A stretch of 64,000 nt of DNA from Saccharina japonica (GCA_008828725.1 MEHQ01001245.1:17149-81148), one strand, 5' to 3'. Shown: positions 24,301 through 35,285, counted from the stretch's first letter. The notes: generated by a model from the letters alone, not told the origin. Made by a program: numbers and translations.

Positions 24301-27300
24301 CCTTGTGCGGAGATGAGGTGGTCAACCCCGCACAAATGGTCTAACAAGACCGCCAGTATGGGTGACCGCCAAAACAAACAAAAAAACGGTACCCTGGTTA
24401 TCGAGCTCACGCAGTGAGAGGCGTGTTTTATAAATCCGTTTTTTCCATGCCCATTGTGCAGGTGTTCGAGGTGGTGTACTTTGTTTTCCTACAAACTGAT
24501 TCAAACATGTCGCCCCGCATCTTGTGCACGGTGAATGCAGATCACAATATGAATTCGAGTGTCACATTTTGGTTCCATGCTGACCGTTACGAAGAGCGAA
24601 CGAGGGTGACATAGGGCACGTTTTATACGGGGCTTAGGGCTAGCTCTAGTGGCGATTATGTGTCCCGACCAACCACAGGCCTTCAAAATAGCAATACTCG
24701 TAGTTGTCCGCCGTTTGCGTGGAACTAGCCAATATGCGTTTTCTTCATATCAGAACGAACCGGTTCCAGGTATTCCAAGCCATGCCTGTGAATCGTTTCG
24801 GGCAAATATGTTTGGTTCGTTTCTTGGCGAAAATGCTTGGATCTCTGAACACAAACGCTTAGTTGAAGCATTTACATAAGACAAACAAACTAGATACAAA
24901 CCGGGTGGGCAGGGGTCCAAAGACAACGTGCACGAAGTATCGGAGTCTATCTCCGAACAAACCCGGGGGCATTGGATGCGAACGAAATTTCGGGCGGAAA
25001 GCTTGAACCAGCTCGTAATTGTTCGAGTACTCTACTATAACTATCATGTTGTTACAAGCCGTACTCTGCCCGGCCCCCTCGTCTCCACCCTGTACGCCTT
25101 CTGCTTTGGTTTGTGTTTGGCACTGGCTTGGCACGGCTAGCACTTGGCGTTGTCAGCCGCAAGCTTCTTCGCTTCATCAGGTTGGAGTAATATGGGCGGG
25201 ATCTCAAAACGACTAAGGCCACACGTCCTGAATACGGCACTCTAAACGGGTGACGTAGTCTTGTTCGCGAAGTATAAATCCCGTAACCAACACGCCCGAG
25301 CCTTCATGAGGACCGCAAAAACGTATACGGACAACGGTATAAACCGTGGCTGTCTTTCTGTGTCCAAGGATACAATGATGGCTTACACGCATATTTTATG
25401 TGATGCACAAGTTAACACGTCTTTACGCATACACCTCCGTTGGTCTGTCGGCCGTTCTTCTCTCGAACCATCTTGTGTTTACCCACGGGACGTAAGCGTG
25501 CGACGTTGCAGAAACAAAGGAGACGAGTAGCACACGGTGTAAACAGGCAGACAGCGGTCATTTTCAAACGCACACCTCGCCCGCAGCTACTCGCGCCGGT
25601 GCCCTGAGAGAGTATAACAACTCATCCGGTCCCCGGTAATTGGTAGCACTCACGTTGGTCTGCTGGCTTCCACTCTCTTTGTGTCAAGGACGAAAAAGTA
25701 CACCAACGGCAACGCCACGAGCGCCAATCCGGCCCCGACAAGGTTGGACAGAAGGTACGGATTCCTGTTTTCCATTCCGGCGGCACGTGAAAAAGAACAG
25801 GGCAAACGTTCAGCCACGCCCCATACGATCATTGCCGTACGCGGGGGATGTAACAATCGGCACAGGAGGAGGATGAAATAGACCAGGCACAGTGTAGCGA
25901 ATCAGCAATGTTACCAGGGGTTCTTCGCTGGCTCTACATTGTACATGCGGGGCGTAGTGGGTACGAGGCGAGTTATTTTTGTCAAAGGGCAATCAAGGCC
26001 AAGGGACTAGTCTCGAGTTACCGCAGTGAGTGTTGCGGGAACGCGTGACTTCAAAGCCTTTGGGTATATCACCCCCCCCCCTGTAAAAACACAGTATTGC
26101 CGTCAACTGCTAACTACGAAAGATCGCGCGCAACCTCCGAAACCCACCTGCCGAAAATACCGTCCTCCGAGAAGGTTTGAGGGTGATACTTGGCCGGTTC
26201 GGCCAGAATGCCTCCCATGCCAGGCCCGAGCACCGATCCCATAGAAAACGAAACTGTGGTAGTAGTTGCAGCATGTCACCATCAATCAACGCGACCGGTT
26301 ATCGCAGAGGGGCGCGGGGGGTGGTTTAATGGCTGGTCGACGGGATGAAGCCGGGTAATGGTGGCGATCAGCATTGTTGTCCCCCCTCCCCGCTTTATGA
26401 GGCAGGTGGATTTTCACTTGAGCCATCTCGTAAATCGACCATGAAATAGGAACGCAGGGCGATACAGATTCCCCTGAAAACTCCGAAAAATCCAGGGAAA
26501 ACGATTTTAACACGAACCCCTTCACGTGCATGTTCAAACGACGAGACAAGCGTATTGCTTTCTGCGTGGAAGAATATGTTGCGCGGTACGACCAATCACC
26601 GCTGCCTCGCACGGCACCAATAATGCGTGAGTGGCGTAAAGGCAGGAAAGCAAGGCTGTACAGATCGAGGCTAGGATCGATAAACTCGTCCATACACAGG
26701 GTATGTAAAGTCCTGCAGGCGACCGGGTGCAATCGGGGTTAAACAATGAAAATAACCGTCAGACCTCGGGAATCGTATAGTGGTTACAATCATGAAGCCG
26801 TAGCCAATTTTGTATGGAGTAGCACTTTCCTTGTAGCCATAACTTTGATCAATTATCGTCGTCATTCTTCTTTCCCACTCAGCCAAACCAGCGCCATGGG
26901 GCTGAATGCCGCGGCATATGCACTGCACTCTTCGTGGCAACAGTTGGCGTATACAGGCTGGTTCAAGCATATCACCCCGCACGTATTCAGTAGCCAAATC
27001 CCACTCCGTTGTTTTACATAGACCCTGAACTCTGGCACGCATGTTCTGTGAAGCCCTGCCGACCCGTTACCGGCTGGTGTGCTTTTGTTTTTTTGCTAGA
27101 TACTTTGGTTATAATTTTTGCTGGGAGATTTGGGTTACAAGGAATCCCCAATATTAAGGCGACGAGAAAAAAACAAAACATTGTCAATCACCCGCTAGCG
27201 GAAAATAGAAGACTTGTGCAAAGGTTCACTGCATATCTCTCGAACACGGCGGGAACATTCGTACCTTTGTTGGGTAAACCTGACAATTTCGGCATCGCCC

Positions 27301-30300
27301 CACAATTACTTAGTGTCAGCATAAAATTGATGTTTGGCGATAAACAGGACATAATGTTGATCATACGAACTAAGATATTCGATTAGTTAAGTGACACTCT
27401 GTACAGACATGCCTTGGACCACCTGGAAGCGATCGTTCATAATAACAAACGGGGGCGGGGAGGAAAGGTATTACTACATAAACGCCTCACTGTTGTTGAT
27501 CCCTTGGTCGGGCTGCGATTGGTTGGGCCACAGTTTCGGCGGTACCAACACCAGTCCCAGTGTCTGTGATAATTCTTCATCCTAAAAACAGATTGAAGCT
27601 TTGTGGTCACAAACCACGAGAGGGAGACAACGCTTCGATAATTCATCAACAAAGACTAGGCAAGGAAATACTAAACGTACTGGGCGCGTGCGAACAAGAT
27701 CACACAAAACCGAGCAAACACCAGACAAGCCGTAGGACAGGAACATATGAAAAAGTGGAAACGTATGTAGTGGGAATGTACACACATTACTCTGCCAGTA
27801 AACGCATCGCGTCGTCGGTATATAGCTCACATGTCAGGAGGCCCATGCATACGGTGCTGTGCTCCGTGCCGCATACCTCGGTAACAAAAGTTTTGGCCGC
27901 GGTCATCATGCCATCAAGAAGCCCGAGCATTAGCCTGGAGACAGACGGTGGGTAAAGGAGAAGAAGGTATTACACTCCGTTTGCCAACGTGCTGGGTCCT
28001 GTGGAAAACCAAGCCTGCCGCGGACCTTACAGTTGTCTTGTCTGACGATAGTCGTATTAGTGGGACGTTGGTTGCACAGTATTTCCATATCGAGAGGAAT
28101 TAATGAGCGTCCAAGGCGGCGTCTTGTTTGTGGTTGTGGTGTCATGTTTGAAGTTGTACCGCTTTTTTGCTATAGCTCTTGCCTCTCTCTTGAAAATAAT
28201 ATGAGCTACCGTCACCGAAGTCGATTGCTTTTCGTGCGAAAAAACGCGATCGTGCTAAACGGAGGAACATTCACGCGTATGCGGTAGCCCGTGCTGCTCG
28301 CGGCGCCCCCGCTGGTGTGCAACCGCCAAAGTAATATATGTCCCACTAACTTCCACATAAAACCTTTTAACGAATCGGTCGCGACCTAATTGAGCGACCA
28401 TATATATTAGTCACATCGTGTTGGTATACGGTATATACGGTTGTTTCTTGGATGCCCATTCCCTGTGGTTCCGCAAGGGGAAGCCTCATGCTGCGTTCTC
28501 TTTTGTTTTTTTAGATCCTTTTGGAGATCTGGGTAAAAACGCTTTCGCTCAATACACTTTCTTATTTGTGTACCGATTTGGTCCATCTGCAGAACGCAGA
28601 TTCTTCATGTCACACTGCGGAACTCACGTTTAGTTCATTAGGGTATGGCCAGTATGTTTACCGCGGTGTACGGTGACATAAACTGGGGCATGCACAATAC
28701 ACGTCAGGGGCGGGGGGGTGTACTCATATCGTGCACGGCCGTAGTCGTATGACCATAGACCCTCGCATCCCTGCAATGCCGGGACGGAGCACGTTGGGTT
28801 TTCACCAACCAGACAACGTCGGGGGGGGGGGGGGGGGGGGGTTTTCCCCCCGCGGGGGGGGGGGGGGGGGGGGGGGGGGTCAGGTTCCTGTGAGTTACCG
28901 GGGCTTATTCAGTATCCTGACCCGTGATCTGATTGATAGATGGGAGTTCTCCTACTCAGTACTTAAGTGCGATGACATGGCATCTGGTTTGTACCTACCG
29001 TGATACAACATTCCACATGTACCAGTTGAGGGCCCTGTCGGACATAGGACAACAGGCAAAAGGAGTAGGGTTGGATCATGAGATAGTGGGCGCCGCAAAC
29101 ACCGACAGCCTGTTTTTCCTGGAAGATAATTCAGAGCAGAAAAGCGGCGGAGAGATACGACCATAACGTGAGGGCGGATAGACATAGTAGTAATAGTAGT
29201 TGTAGTAGTAGTAGCAGCAGCAACAGTAGTAGCAGCAACAGTAGTAGCAGTAGCAGTAGCAGTAGTAGTAGCAGTAGTAGGAGGAGTAGTAGCAGTAGTA
29301 GCAGGCAACAACGAAGAGTAGACTGGAGCGATACGCGTCCGTTTTGATGTCCCTCCCACCGGTCTTCCAGGGTGCAATACTACAACGAACATGAGCACGG
29401 TGCGACGCACAACGCAGTTTCGCTCAGTTCACGTACCTCGAAAGGAAGGCCCACGTGAAGTTCTGTGAAAGCCCGAAGACTATCGACAGTACTATAATTG
29501 ACGAAAGGCCGCAAATAATGACGAAACGGCTACCGTGACGGTCGGCCACCAGCCCCCAGAAGCGAGACGAGAACATGTTGCCGATCATATAGGCCGCCGA
29601 CAGCAAACCGGCGTAATAACCTGCCGGAAGCAGTGCGAGGGCACGGGCGGACGGTTGCACCGGCGGTCATACTGTGGAGTGCAGGATGCGAAGGTCAAAC
29701 AACTATTCAGGGGGAGGTGATATTTGTACATATATAGAAGTATACTGCAGTCTACGTTTATAAAATGCTGTGAATGTATATGTATATATATTGTACTTCG
29801 AGTATATATATAAATATTTGTTTTGGGGTCCTGATATCTCCCCCAAGGAAGGGATGCACGGGCCGAATTAAGGTTGTTAATGTCGGCCGGCGTGCACAAT
29901 ATGCTTTTGTATTGGAACTGTTGAGCCATACTGGCAGTCCAGATGGCGAGTCGCTGATTTCCATTTTGTTGCCGTGGAATCGGCGAAATACAGAACACCT
30001 GTTCTGTGAAGCGAGAACACGAAGCTTCCACCAACAGGCTGGATGTGAGAACACACCACGAAGAGCAACAAGACACTAAACCAATCGTTTAAAAACCGAT
30101 ATACACCGCCCGCAGAAGAACCAACATACTGGATTTCATGTTCTGGTGGTTTGTATAGTTCACGGGCTCTGCCAATTTCCCGCTCGCCGGACAGCAATAT
30201 CAAGATATAAATCATCAACAGTGCACCCGTTATTACATCTGCTGATGTCAAATGTTGTTCAGGACATGGACAGTACGAAACCAACCCAGAAATCATGCCC

Positions 30301-30782
30301 TAGATCACGCAGAATATCCGACTCCCGTCCGGTAGGATGAACAATATACACCCTACATATTAGGGATGCATCTACCCCTGAACTATCTGCAGTGGACGAG
30401 CAAGTGGAAATCAACCGACGATGTGTCCGGTGTTTATGCAACCTCAAGATATCGTGTGGACAGAGAAACACAAGGCGTCCTGACAAATTATTGACAGGAT
30501 AGGTTCTAGGCACGGGGCATGAGGGAGATATGCCGAAAAAGTTCGAAGTGTCACCCTGCTCCCCCCACCCACCCCCAAGAAAAGGAAACAAGCCGCAGGT
30601 CCTCTGAAAAGCTGGACAGACGGCAATCATCTATAGTGCTCACCGGCTTTGTCCTTGTTGTCCACGACGCCCAGGTACTCCACCATGTATCCCGAGTAGG
30701 AGAACACGCCCATCTCGGCAATGAGTAGGCTGAGGAGACTAGCCATGATGGCTGCCATCGGCATGTACGGAAACGGGGCCAT
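15120..30782 (-). CDS. Major facilitator superfamily (MFS) transporter, split gene with duplicated internal exons
   Basis: A proton-coupled or facilitative membrane transporter of the 12-TM MFS type, resembling plant ZIFL/DHA1-like proteins; the substrate cannot be told. Exons were found by eye from MFS motifs, GT/AG sites and matching phases: E1 30644-30782, E2 29437-29620, E3 (TM4) 22232-22289 or 27877-27934, a TM4-5 linker exon, E5 (TM5) 20503-20608 or 26148-26253, E6 (TM6) 20009-20119 or 25654-25764, E7 (central loop) 17706-18021, E8 near 16835-16864, E9 16186-16502, E10 15120-15383. E1-E2-E3 and E5-E6-E7 join in frame, as do E9-E10. Motif A is GLVADRHGSR in E2. The predicted protein is about 500 residues or more, normal for MFS. 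Introns are 0.4 to several kb and hold a SINE, microsatellites and the duplicated block. The start is the first in-frame ATG of E1; a GTG-initiated extension is open upstream, so an earlier exon is possible. Confidence 0.8.
16186..16502 (-). CDS. MFS exon 9 (TM8-TM9)
   Basis: Acceptor aatgctcag, donor GTATGC. Encodes ..LLSSHPFQLIAQQVFFACG.., VLVFELLAVPYLTPWLG.., then ..VPAYFLLPLLSSVNAAGFSV... It may start later at the acceptor before VFFACG (about 16,398). It ends in phase 0 and joins E10. Confidence 0.75.
16835..16864 (-). CDS. MFS exon 8, only the WDELFPLYF motif is certain
   Basis: The minus strand reads SARWDELFPLYFN, close to the MFS TM7 motif (FDELFPLY). The exon borders are unresolved: available acceptors (tttgcag, ggccag) give a phase that does not follow E7, so a missed micro-exon or a sequence indel is likely. 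Without this exon, E7 and E9 could join only through an alternative donor. Confidence 0.45.
17218..17573 (+). mobile_element. tRNA-derived SINE in an intron
   Basis: Begins CGGTCGCCCCGGTAGACTAG (A box), with B box AAGTTCGAATACC, then the common SINE body ('cgataaaaatgcaaggcaag', 'ggatctgagttacgac', 'gataataaatgggatgg') and an (AAAC)n tail. It lies antisense to the transporter. Confidence 0.85.
17706..18021 (-). CDS. MFS exon 7, central cytoplasmic loop and start of TM7
   Basis: Acceptor gtcctcctctcacag, donor GTGAGT. About 105 residues: TRTAWYSSWFRFDRKGDDGD, an acidic Ser/Lys-rich loop, then ..HIRILLFADAVYS beginning TM7. The long charged loop between TM6 and TM7 is normal for MFS. End phase is 0. 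Confidence 0.8.
20009..20119 (-). CDS. MFS TM6 exon (E6A)
   Basis: Acceptor atggaaaacag, donor GTGAGT. Encodes NPYLLSNLVGAGLALVALPL then VYFFVLDTKRVEASRPT, a typical MFS TM6 and start of the cytoplasmic loop. It joins E7 in phase. Confidence 0.85.
20503..20608 (-). CDS. MFS TM5 exon (E5A)
   Basis: Acceptor ctactaccacag, donor GTGGGT. Encodes SFSMGSVLGPGMGG (MFS TM5 GPxxGG motif), ILAEPAKYHPQTFSEDGIFGR. Ends with AG left over, completed by the first base of E6 to give GR-NPYLL. Confidence 0.85.
21907..21936 (-). CDS. Candidate 30-nt micro-exon DEELSQTLGL, downstream copy
   Basis: Same as 27552-27581, between the TM4 and TM5 exons in the expected order. It fits by position but not by end phase. 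Confidence 0.35.
22232..22289 (-). CDS. MFS TM4 exon, downstream copy (E3A)
   Basis: Identical to 27877-27934. In frame with exon 2 by phase if the upstream copy is skipped. Confidence 0.75.
23075..23531. repeat. 457-bp direct repeat Y
   Basis: Repeated at 23,974-24,430 (offset 899) with a few differences. Its first 93 bases are also the end of copy A and recur at 28,720-28,812. It contains candidate exon D. Confidence 0.85.
23185..23239 (-). CDS. Candidate TM4-TM5 linker exon, copy D
   Basis: Same coding sequence as 24084-24138, inside the 457-bp direct repeat (offset 899 bp). It lies upstream, in gene direction, of E3A, which is the wrong order for use within the same copy. Confidence 0.5.
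23672..23974. repeat. GGGGGGC minisatellite, about 43 units
   Basis: An uninterrupted 7-bp unit repeated over about 303 bp in an intron of the transporter, G-rich on plus and C-rich on the transcribed-sense strand. It has strong G-quadruplex potential. The PPAPRPPP frame on minus and the Gly/Arg frame on plus are translations of it, not genes. Confidence 0.95.
23974..24430. repeat. 457-bp direct repeat Y'
   Basis: Second copy of 23,075-23,531, abutting copy B at 24,430/24,431. It contains candidate exon D'. Confidence 0.85.
24084..24138 (-). CDS. Candidate TM4-TM5 linker exon, copy D'
   Basis: Acceptor ttcttagcag, donor GTGCAA. Encodes DAAHPPCDEPNTSRRFAL with one base over. Phase and sequence allow the join ..TFVTE / DAAHPPCDEPNTSRRFAL / V-SFSMGSVLGPG.., a good MFS TM4-TM5 linker (compare consensus DxxNRxRAFAL). 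It lies downstream of E3B and upstream of E5A. Confidence 0.5.
25654..25764 (-). CDS. MFS TM6 exon, upstream copy (E6B)
   Basis: Identical to 20009-20119 (NPYLLSNLVGAGLALVALPL..). No copy of the loop exon E7 follows it before the duplicated block ends at 24,431, so splicing from here would have to reach a downstream exon. Confidence 0.7.
26148..26253 (-). CDS. MFS TM5 exon, upstream copy (E5B)
   Basis: Identical to 20503-20608. Encodes SFSMGSVLGPGMGGILAEPA.. to ..DGIFGR. It may be skipped if the downstream copy is used. Confidence 0.7.
27552..27581 (-). CDS. Candidate 30-nt micro-exon DEELSQTLGL, upstream copy
   Basis: Acceptor ctgtttttag, donor GTGTTG. It would continue ..TFVTE with DEELSQTLGL, the kind of sequence MFS proteins have after TM4. 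Its end phase (0) does not fit the next exon, which needs one carried base, so another micro-exon or a different linker exon would be needed. Confidence 0.35.
27877..27934 (-). CDS. MFS TM4 exon, upstream copy (E3B)
   Basis: Acceptor gtctgtctccag, donor GTATGC. Encodes LMLGLLDGMMTAAKTFVTE, which fits MFS TM4 after ..FLSR of exon 2 with correct phase. An identical copy lies 5,645 bp lower at 22232-22289. Confidence 0.75.
28821..28880. repeat. Poly-G block with TTTTCCCCCCGC centre
   Basis: A run of 21 G, then TTTTCCCCCCGC, then about 26 G. It sits eight bases past the end of duplicated copy B. It could be a true G-tract or a sequencing or assembly artefact. Confidence 0.8.
29183..29310. repeat. 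AGT/AGC trinucleotide microsatellite
   Basis: Mixed AGT and AGC units in the intron between exons 2 and 3. The Thr/Ala-rich minus frame is a shadow. Confidence 0.85.
29437..29620 (-). CDS. MFS transporter exon 2 (TM2-TM3, motif A)
   Basis: Acceptor cttccggcag, donor GTACGT. It encodes GYYAGLLSAAYMIGNMFSSR, motif A (GLVADRHGSR), TM3 and ..NFTWAFLSR. Two bases are left over (AG), completed by the G that opens exon 3. This is the clearest MFS signature in the gene. Confidence 0.85.
30644..30782 (-). CDS. MFS transporter exon 1 (start, TM1)
   Basis: Begins MAPFPYMPMAAIMASLLS and includes hydrophobic TM1 (..LLSLLIAEMGVFSYSGY..). It ends ..DNKDKAG with one base left over at donor GTGAGC, which pairs in phase with exon 2 (GYYAGLLSAAY). 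The open frame continues upstream to a GTG at 30,839 without another ATG. Confidence 0.7.
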
Positions 30783-31027
30783 GTCCCCACTCGCGACGGC
30801 GCAACTCGCGACACGCACCTCGCGACGTTCCACACTCACACCGACCGATAGGTTAGTAAGTTAGTAAGGGAGTCTCCAGTCTTCAATACCTTTAAATACG
30901 ACGGGACAATTGAAGAAAACAAGCCCACGAGCGAAAGTTAAATGTAGCGCGTGTGGGGAGGCGGTGACGGACCAGAGCAAACCCCTGGAAAGTTGGATCA
31001 TATTCATGTTTTGTGCCGCATATTGGT

Positions 31028-31289
<262 letters not shown>

Positions 31290-31850
31290 GTTAACGTGAT
31301 GCAAATAACTCCCTTCGTATGCTGAATTTGTTTGTATGGACCTGTAGTCATACGTCCATCAAGTTGGGATCTTATCGGCTGTCACCATGGTATACATGAA
31401 GAGCAACTCCGCGGCCCGAATTCCGCCTGATAGGCAACCGCCCGGTTGGTCCCTCGGCAAAACATCTCCGGAGTGAAGCCTTTGGCCTACAACGTAATAT
31501 AGCATGCAGCGCAATAACCCTCTTCATAGGGCCATAAAAACAAAATAGGATTCTTATTGATTAGTGCTGCTGTGGGACGCAAAATATTCGGGGGAAACAC
31601 AAAACAGAAATATTTGGAAATGGACGCGCCAGTCTGTGAGTAAGGCCGTTTCTTATGGTATTTTTGTTTAGGTCCATAACTGGACCCCTTTTGATCAAGG
31701 GCAAAAAAACAGCATCTTATCGAACCCAAAACAAGTCAGTTTTCATCTCGAAAAAAGGTGAATATCAGTTTGATCAGGCCACCTCGATCATTCTACGCCC
31801 CAGATTGATCAAGGTCAGAGGTTTCAAACTGGATATTTGAGCCTATATTG
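31290..31850. repeat. Spacer with a segment repeated inverted at about 47.9-48.0 kb
   Basis: 'taaggccgtttcttatgg..ttaggtccata..ggaccc' (about 31,640-31,690) recurs in reverse orientation at about 47,940-47,990. No gene is supported. Confidence 0.4.
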
Positions 31851-31999
31851 TTCCCATCCCATGTATTGTCTTCGCACTTCGGTCTTTCTCCCACCCTACA
31901 GCCTTGTCGTAACTCAGATCCGGGGTCACAAAGTAGGCTCCTCTCCCTCCTCCCCCACTACGTACGGCGATTGCCTTGATTTTTATCGCGCAGAGGCAG
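31851..31999 (-). mobile_element. SINE body fragment, inverted
   Basis: Reverse-complement SINE body ('gtaactcagatccggggtca', 'gccttgatttttatcgcgca') without head. It lies directly before the forward SINE at 32,014. Confidence 0.75.
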
Positions 32000-32013
32000 T
32001 CGATAAATTGTAG

Positions 32014-32365
32014 CCGGTCGCCCCGGTGGGCTAGCAGGTAACCACGAAGCTTGGTAGCGTCAAGGTCGCGAGTTCGAGCCCCCCCGAGTGCATACGTACT
32101 CGTAGGGACTTTTTCTCGCAAAAAATAAATATCTTGACTAGCGGAAAGCGCGAGGAGGTGAGTTAGCAAAATTCGACGAAGATCGACGAGCATTGGGAAG
32201 GCTGGACCCTCTGCGCGATAAAAATCAAGGCAAGAACCGTAGTGGGGGAGGAGGGAGATGAGCCTACTTTGTGACCCCCGATCTGAGTTACGACTATTAA
32301 TAGGGAGGGAGAAAGACAGAAGTGCGAAGATAATAAATGGGATGGAAAAAAAAAAGAAAAAAAAG
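32014..32365 (+). mobile_element. tRNA-derived SINE, full length
   Basis: The best complete copy: head CGGTCGCCCCGGTGGGCTAG, B box GAGTTCGAGCCCC, body about 260 bp, A-rich tail. The plus orientation is shown by the head and tail. The A/B boxes would be an internal RNA polymerase III promoter, as known for tRNA-derived SINEs. Confidence 0.85.
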
Positions 32366-32367
32366 AA

Positions 32368-32614
32368 TGTTCAGCCTTCCCAACGCTCGTCGATCTTCAT
32401 CGGATTTTGACCAACTCACGCTCTCGCGCTTTCAGCTAGTCAAGATATGTTTTGCGAGGAACATCCCTAGGTGTATACGATCATGCATTCGGGGGGGATC
32501 GATCTCAAGACCTTGACGCTAACAAGCCTCGTCGTTACCTGCTGTCGTAGCCCCCTCGCCTCGTGCAGTACGTACGTGTGATATGTACGCACGTACCTCC
32601 TACCGGGGCGACCG
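32368..32614 (-). mobile_element. SINE 5' half, inverted, tail to tail with the previous copy
   Basis: Reverse-complement SINE from the mid-body (ttcagccttcccaacgctcg) to the head (taccggggcgaccga). The 3' body is missing. It includes a CGTACGT-rich insertion near 32,570-32,600 between the B-box and A-box parts. Confidence 0.75.
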
Positions 32615-32737
32615 ACCCACTACGACCTTTGTATAGGTTTTATATGTATACTACGTTTAGTATAATGGCAGTGTATACTCGTATTATACATCTACAGCAC
32701 ACCAGAGAGTAGCACTGCTGTCTGCTGCTGTATACAT

Positions 32738-33420
<683 letters not shown>

Positions 33421-33905
33421 TAGTAGCATTATTAATAGTGGTGTATAACGTATATACCTATCATACCATACATATTACAAGGTTCCCCTTCGGGATGTTG
33501 GTCACGTGAAATCCCGGGGGTGTCGCAAGGTGAAAATAGATCGCGCATGCTTCATAATTCGCTTTATGGAGCAAACCTTGGCATAGACTGCTGTATTGTT
33601 TAAAAGAAAAAGTAGTAGCGACGGCCATTCCTAACGAAACTAGTGTGACGAGATGATATCGTATTTGAGGTACAGTGAGCTCCCGGTGTTAAGAAACTTC
33701 AGTTTGGTGTCCAGGCTCAACGACTTATTTTGTTTCCGTAGCCTATATAACTATTTCGTGTAGGCTTTAAAGTCGACCCCACAGTGGTGAGCTGTGTTTC
33801 TAAACCAACGTGTTCTATTGTTCGTGCCAACCTCAGCTCATTTTTCTTGGCACATAATTTATAAACTGCAGGCACCCACTACTACTGTATTTGTGTTGAA
33901 TGGTG
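33421..33905. other. Unassigned sequence
   Basis: AT-rich, no supported gene or repeat boundary. Confidence 0.4.
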
Positions 33906-35285
33906 ATTTGTGATGTCGAGTAGATTCACGAAAAACAACTCGTTAATCTATACGCCATTTTGTGATTTGACCTAAATAAAGCGAAATCACGATCTGCGCC
34001 AATTTCTTTGTCGTGGTTTTACTCAAATCACGATTCGTGAGGTTTTTGTCGTGAATCGTGTTTTTTTTTGTCATGATTCACGACAAAAACCTCACGATTC
34101 ATGACGCCATTTTTTTTACAATTTCCTTAAAAAAAAAGAAAATCACGATTCATGACGTTTGTCGTGGCTCAAAATTTGCCTGATGAAGGCTCTACGTAAC
34201 CCACCCGACACCATATCCGATGGCCGTAATATAGGGGCATACCAGGCCCTCCTTCGTACGCCGGTTGTGGACAGCGAGCGGCTGCCTACAGACACTGCTG
34301 GGTGCGGGCTAACGAGCACGCTGTGGCCTCGAAATCTCGAGGAGGAGGAGACAAAGCGTGAAGAAAAAGCAAAATTAATCTGACAATCTCATGGGCTAGG
34401 CAGAGTAGACGACATGTCAGCGACATTGGAACATTGGAACCTCGCGCGGAGCTGGCCTGGCCGACGGCGCGTGAGGTTGGAATATGACAGACCGTGTCGG
34501 GCCTCTGCCCATGGTTTGAATCACGGACCGGGTCGGGAGCGGTCGGCCCGGCACGGCCTGGCCGTGACTTACCTGCGAGAGTTGGCCCCACCCTCAAATA
34601 CCGTTGGATTTGCAAATATCGGATTTTTGATAATTTGAAAATATCACGAAACGTGACAAAAAAGCACTTATTTTCGTTAGGAAAGAAACATCACGAATCG
34701 TGATATTTTGTCATGCCAAAACGTCACTAATCGTGTTTTTTTTTTTCGTCAGGAACGGCCCTAAAACTGTTTTGTAGTAAATGCGCCTGAGAAAAAGGTA
34801 CTTCGTGAATAATCAACGCAACCCAACGGTGTATCCAAATACCGGTATTAGGGCATACAGCTGAATCTGCTGCGTACACCGATTGTGGACAGCAAGCGGC
34901 TCCCCAAAGCAACCGCTGGGTGCTGGCGAACGCGCACGTTGCGGCCTCGAAACCTCGAGGAGGCGGCACAGCGCAAACAAAAATGAAGCAAGCATCCTGA
35001 GAATCCGGGCGAGGCAAAACAGACGACCTGTGAGCTTGGCATCTCGCCAGCCGGGCCACACCGGCGGCGCGGGAGATTGAAATATCACAGGCTATGTCGG
35101 GATTCGGTCCGTGACTTGAAAATCTATCACAGGCCCGGCCCGGCCCGGCCCCACTCGCCCACCAAACGCAAATATTCTTGGATAACGAACTTTCTTGGAT
35201 ATGAAAAATGTCACCAACAGTGACATAAACTGTGACATACCTAAAAAATCACGAATCGTGATATTGTGATGTTGTAGTAAATGTC
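33906..35285. repeat. Palindrome-rich repeat: TCACGAATCGTGA clusters around two related GC-rich segments
   Basis: Clusters of TCACGAATCGTGA and variants occur at about 33,920-34,160, 34,640-34,740 and 35,205-35,270. Between them are two related segments (34,225-34,480 and 34,850-35,100) sharing 'gttgtggacagc', 'cctcgaaa..ctcgaggagg' and 'gggaggttg/gggagattgaaatat'. 'aacggccctaa' at 34,754 resembles a PIF/Harbinger right end, but I found no matching left end. The superfamily is not known. Confidence 0.5.

Larger units (their letters stand above)
24431..28812. repeat. Direct duplication, copy B (4,382 bp)
   Basis: Second copy of 18,786-23,167. Its left border coincides exactly with the end of the 457-bp repeat Y'. 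Its right border is followed after eight bases by a G/C homopolymer block. Confidence 0.9.

Noticed and set aside
34160..34200. Hammerhead ribozyme core (CTGATGA)
   Set aside because: The second conserved GAAA and the cleavage triplet are not in place.
34740..34765. Right end of a third PIF/Harbinger-like MITE (AACGGCCC then TAA)
   Set aside because: No matching left end GGGCCGTT preceded by TAA was found upstream.
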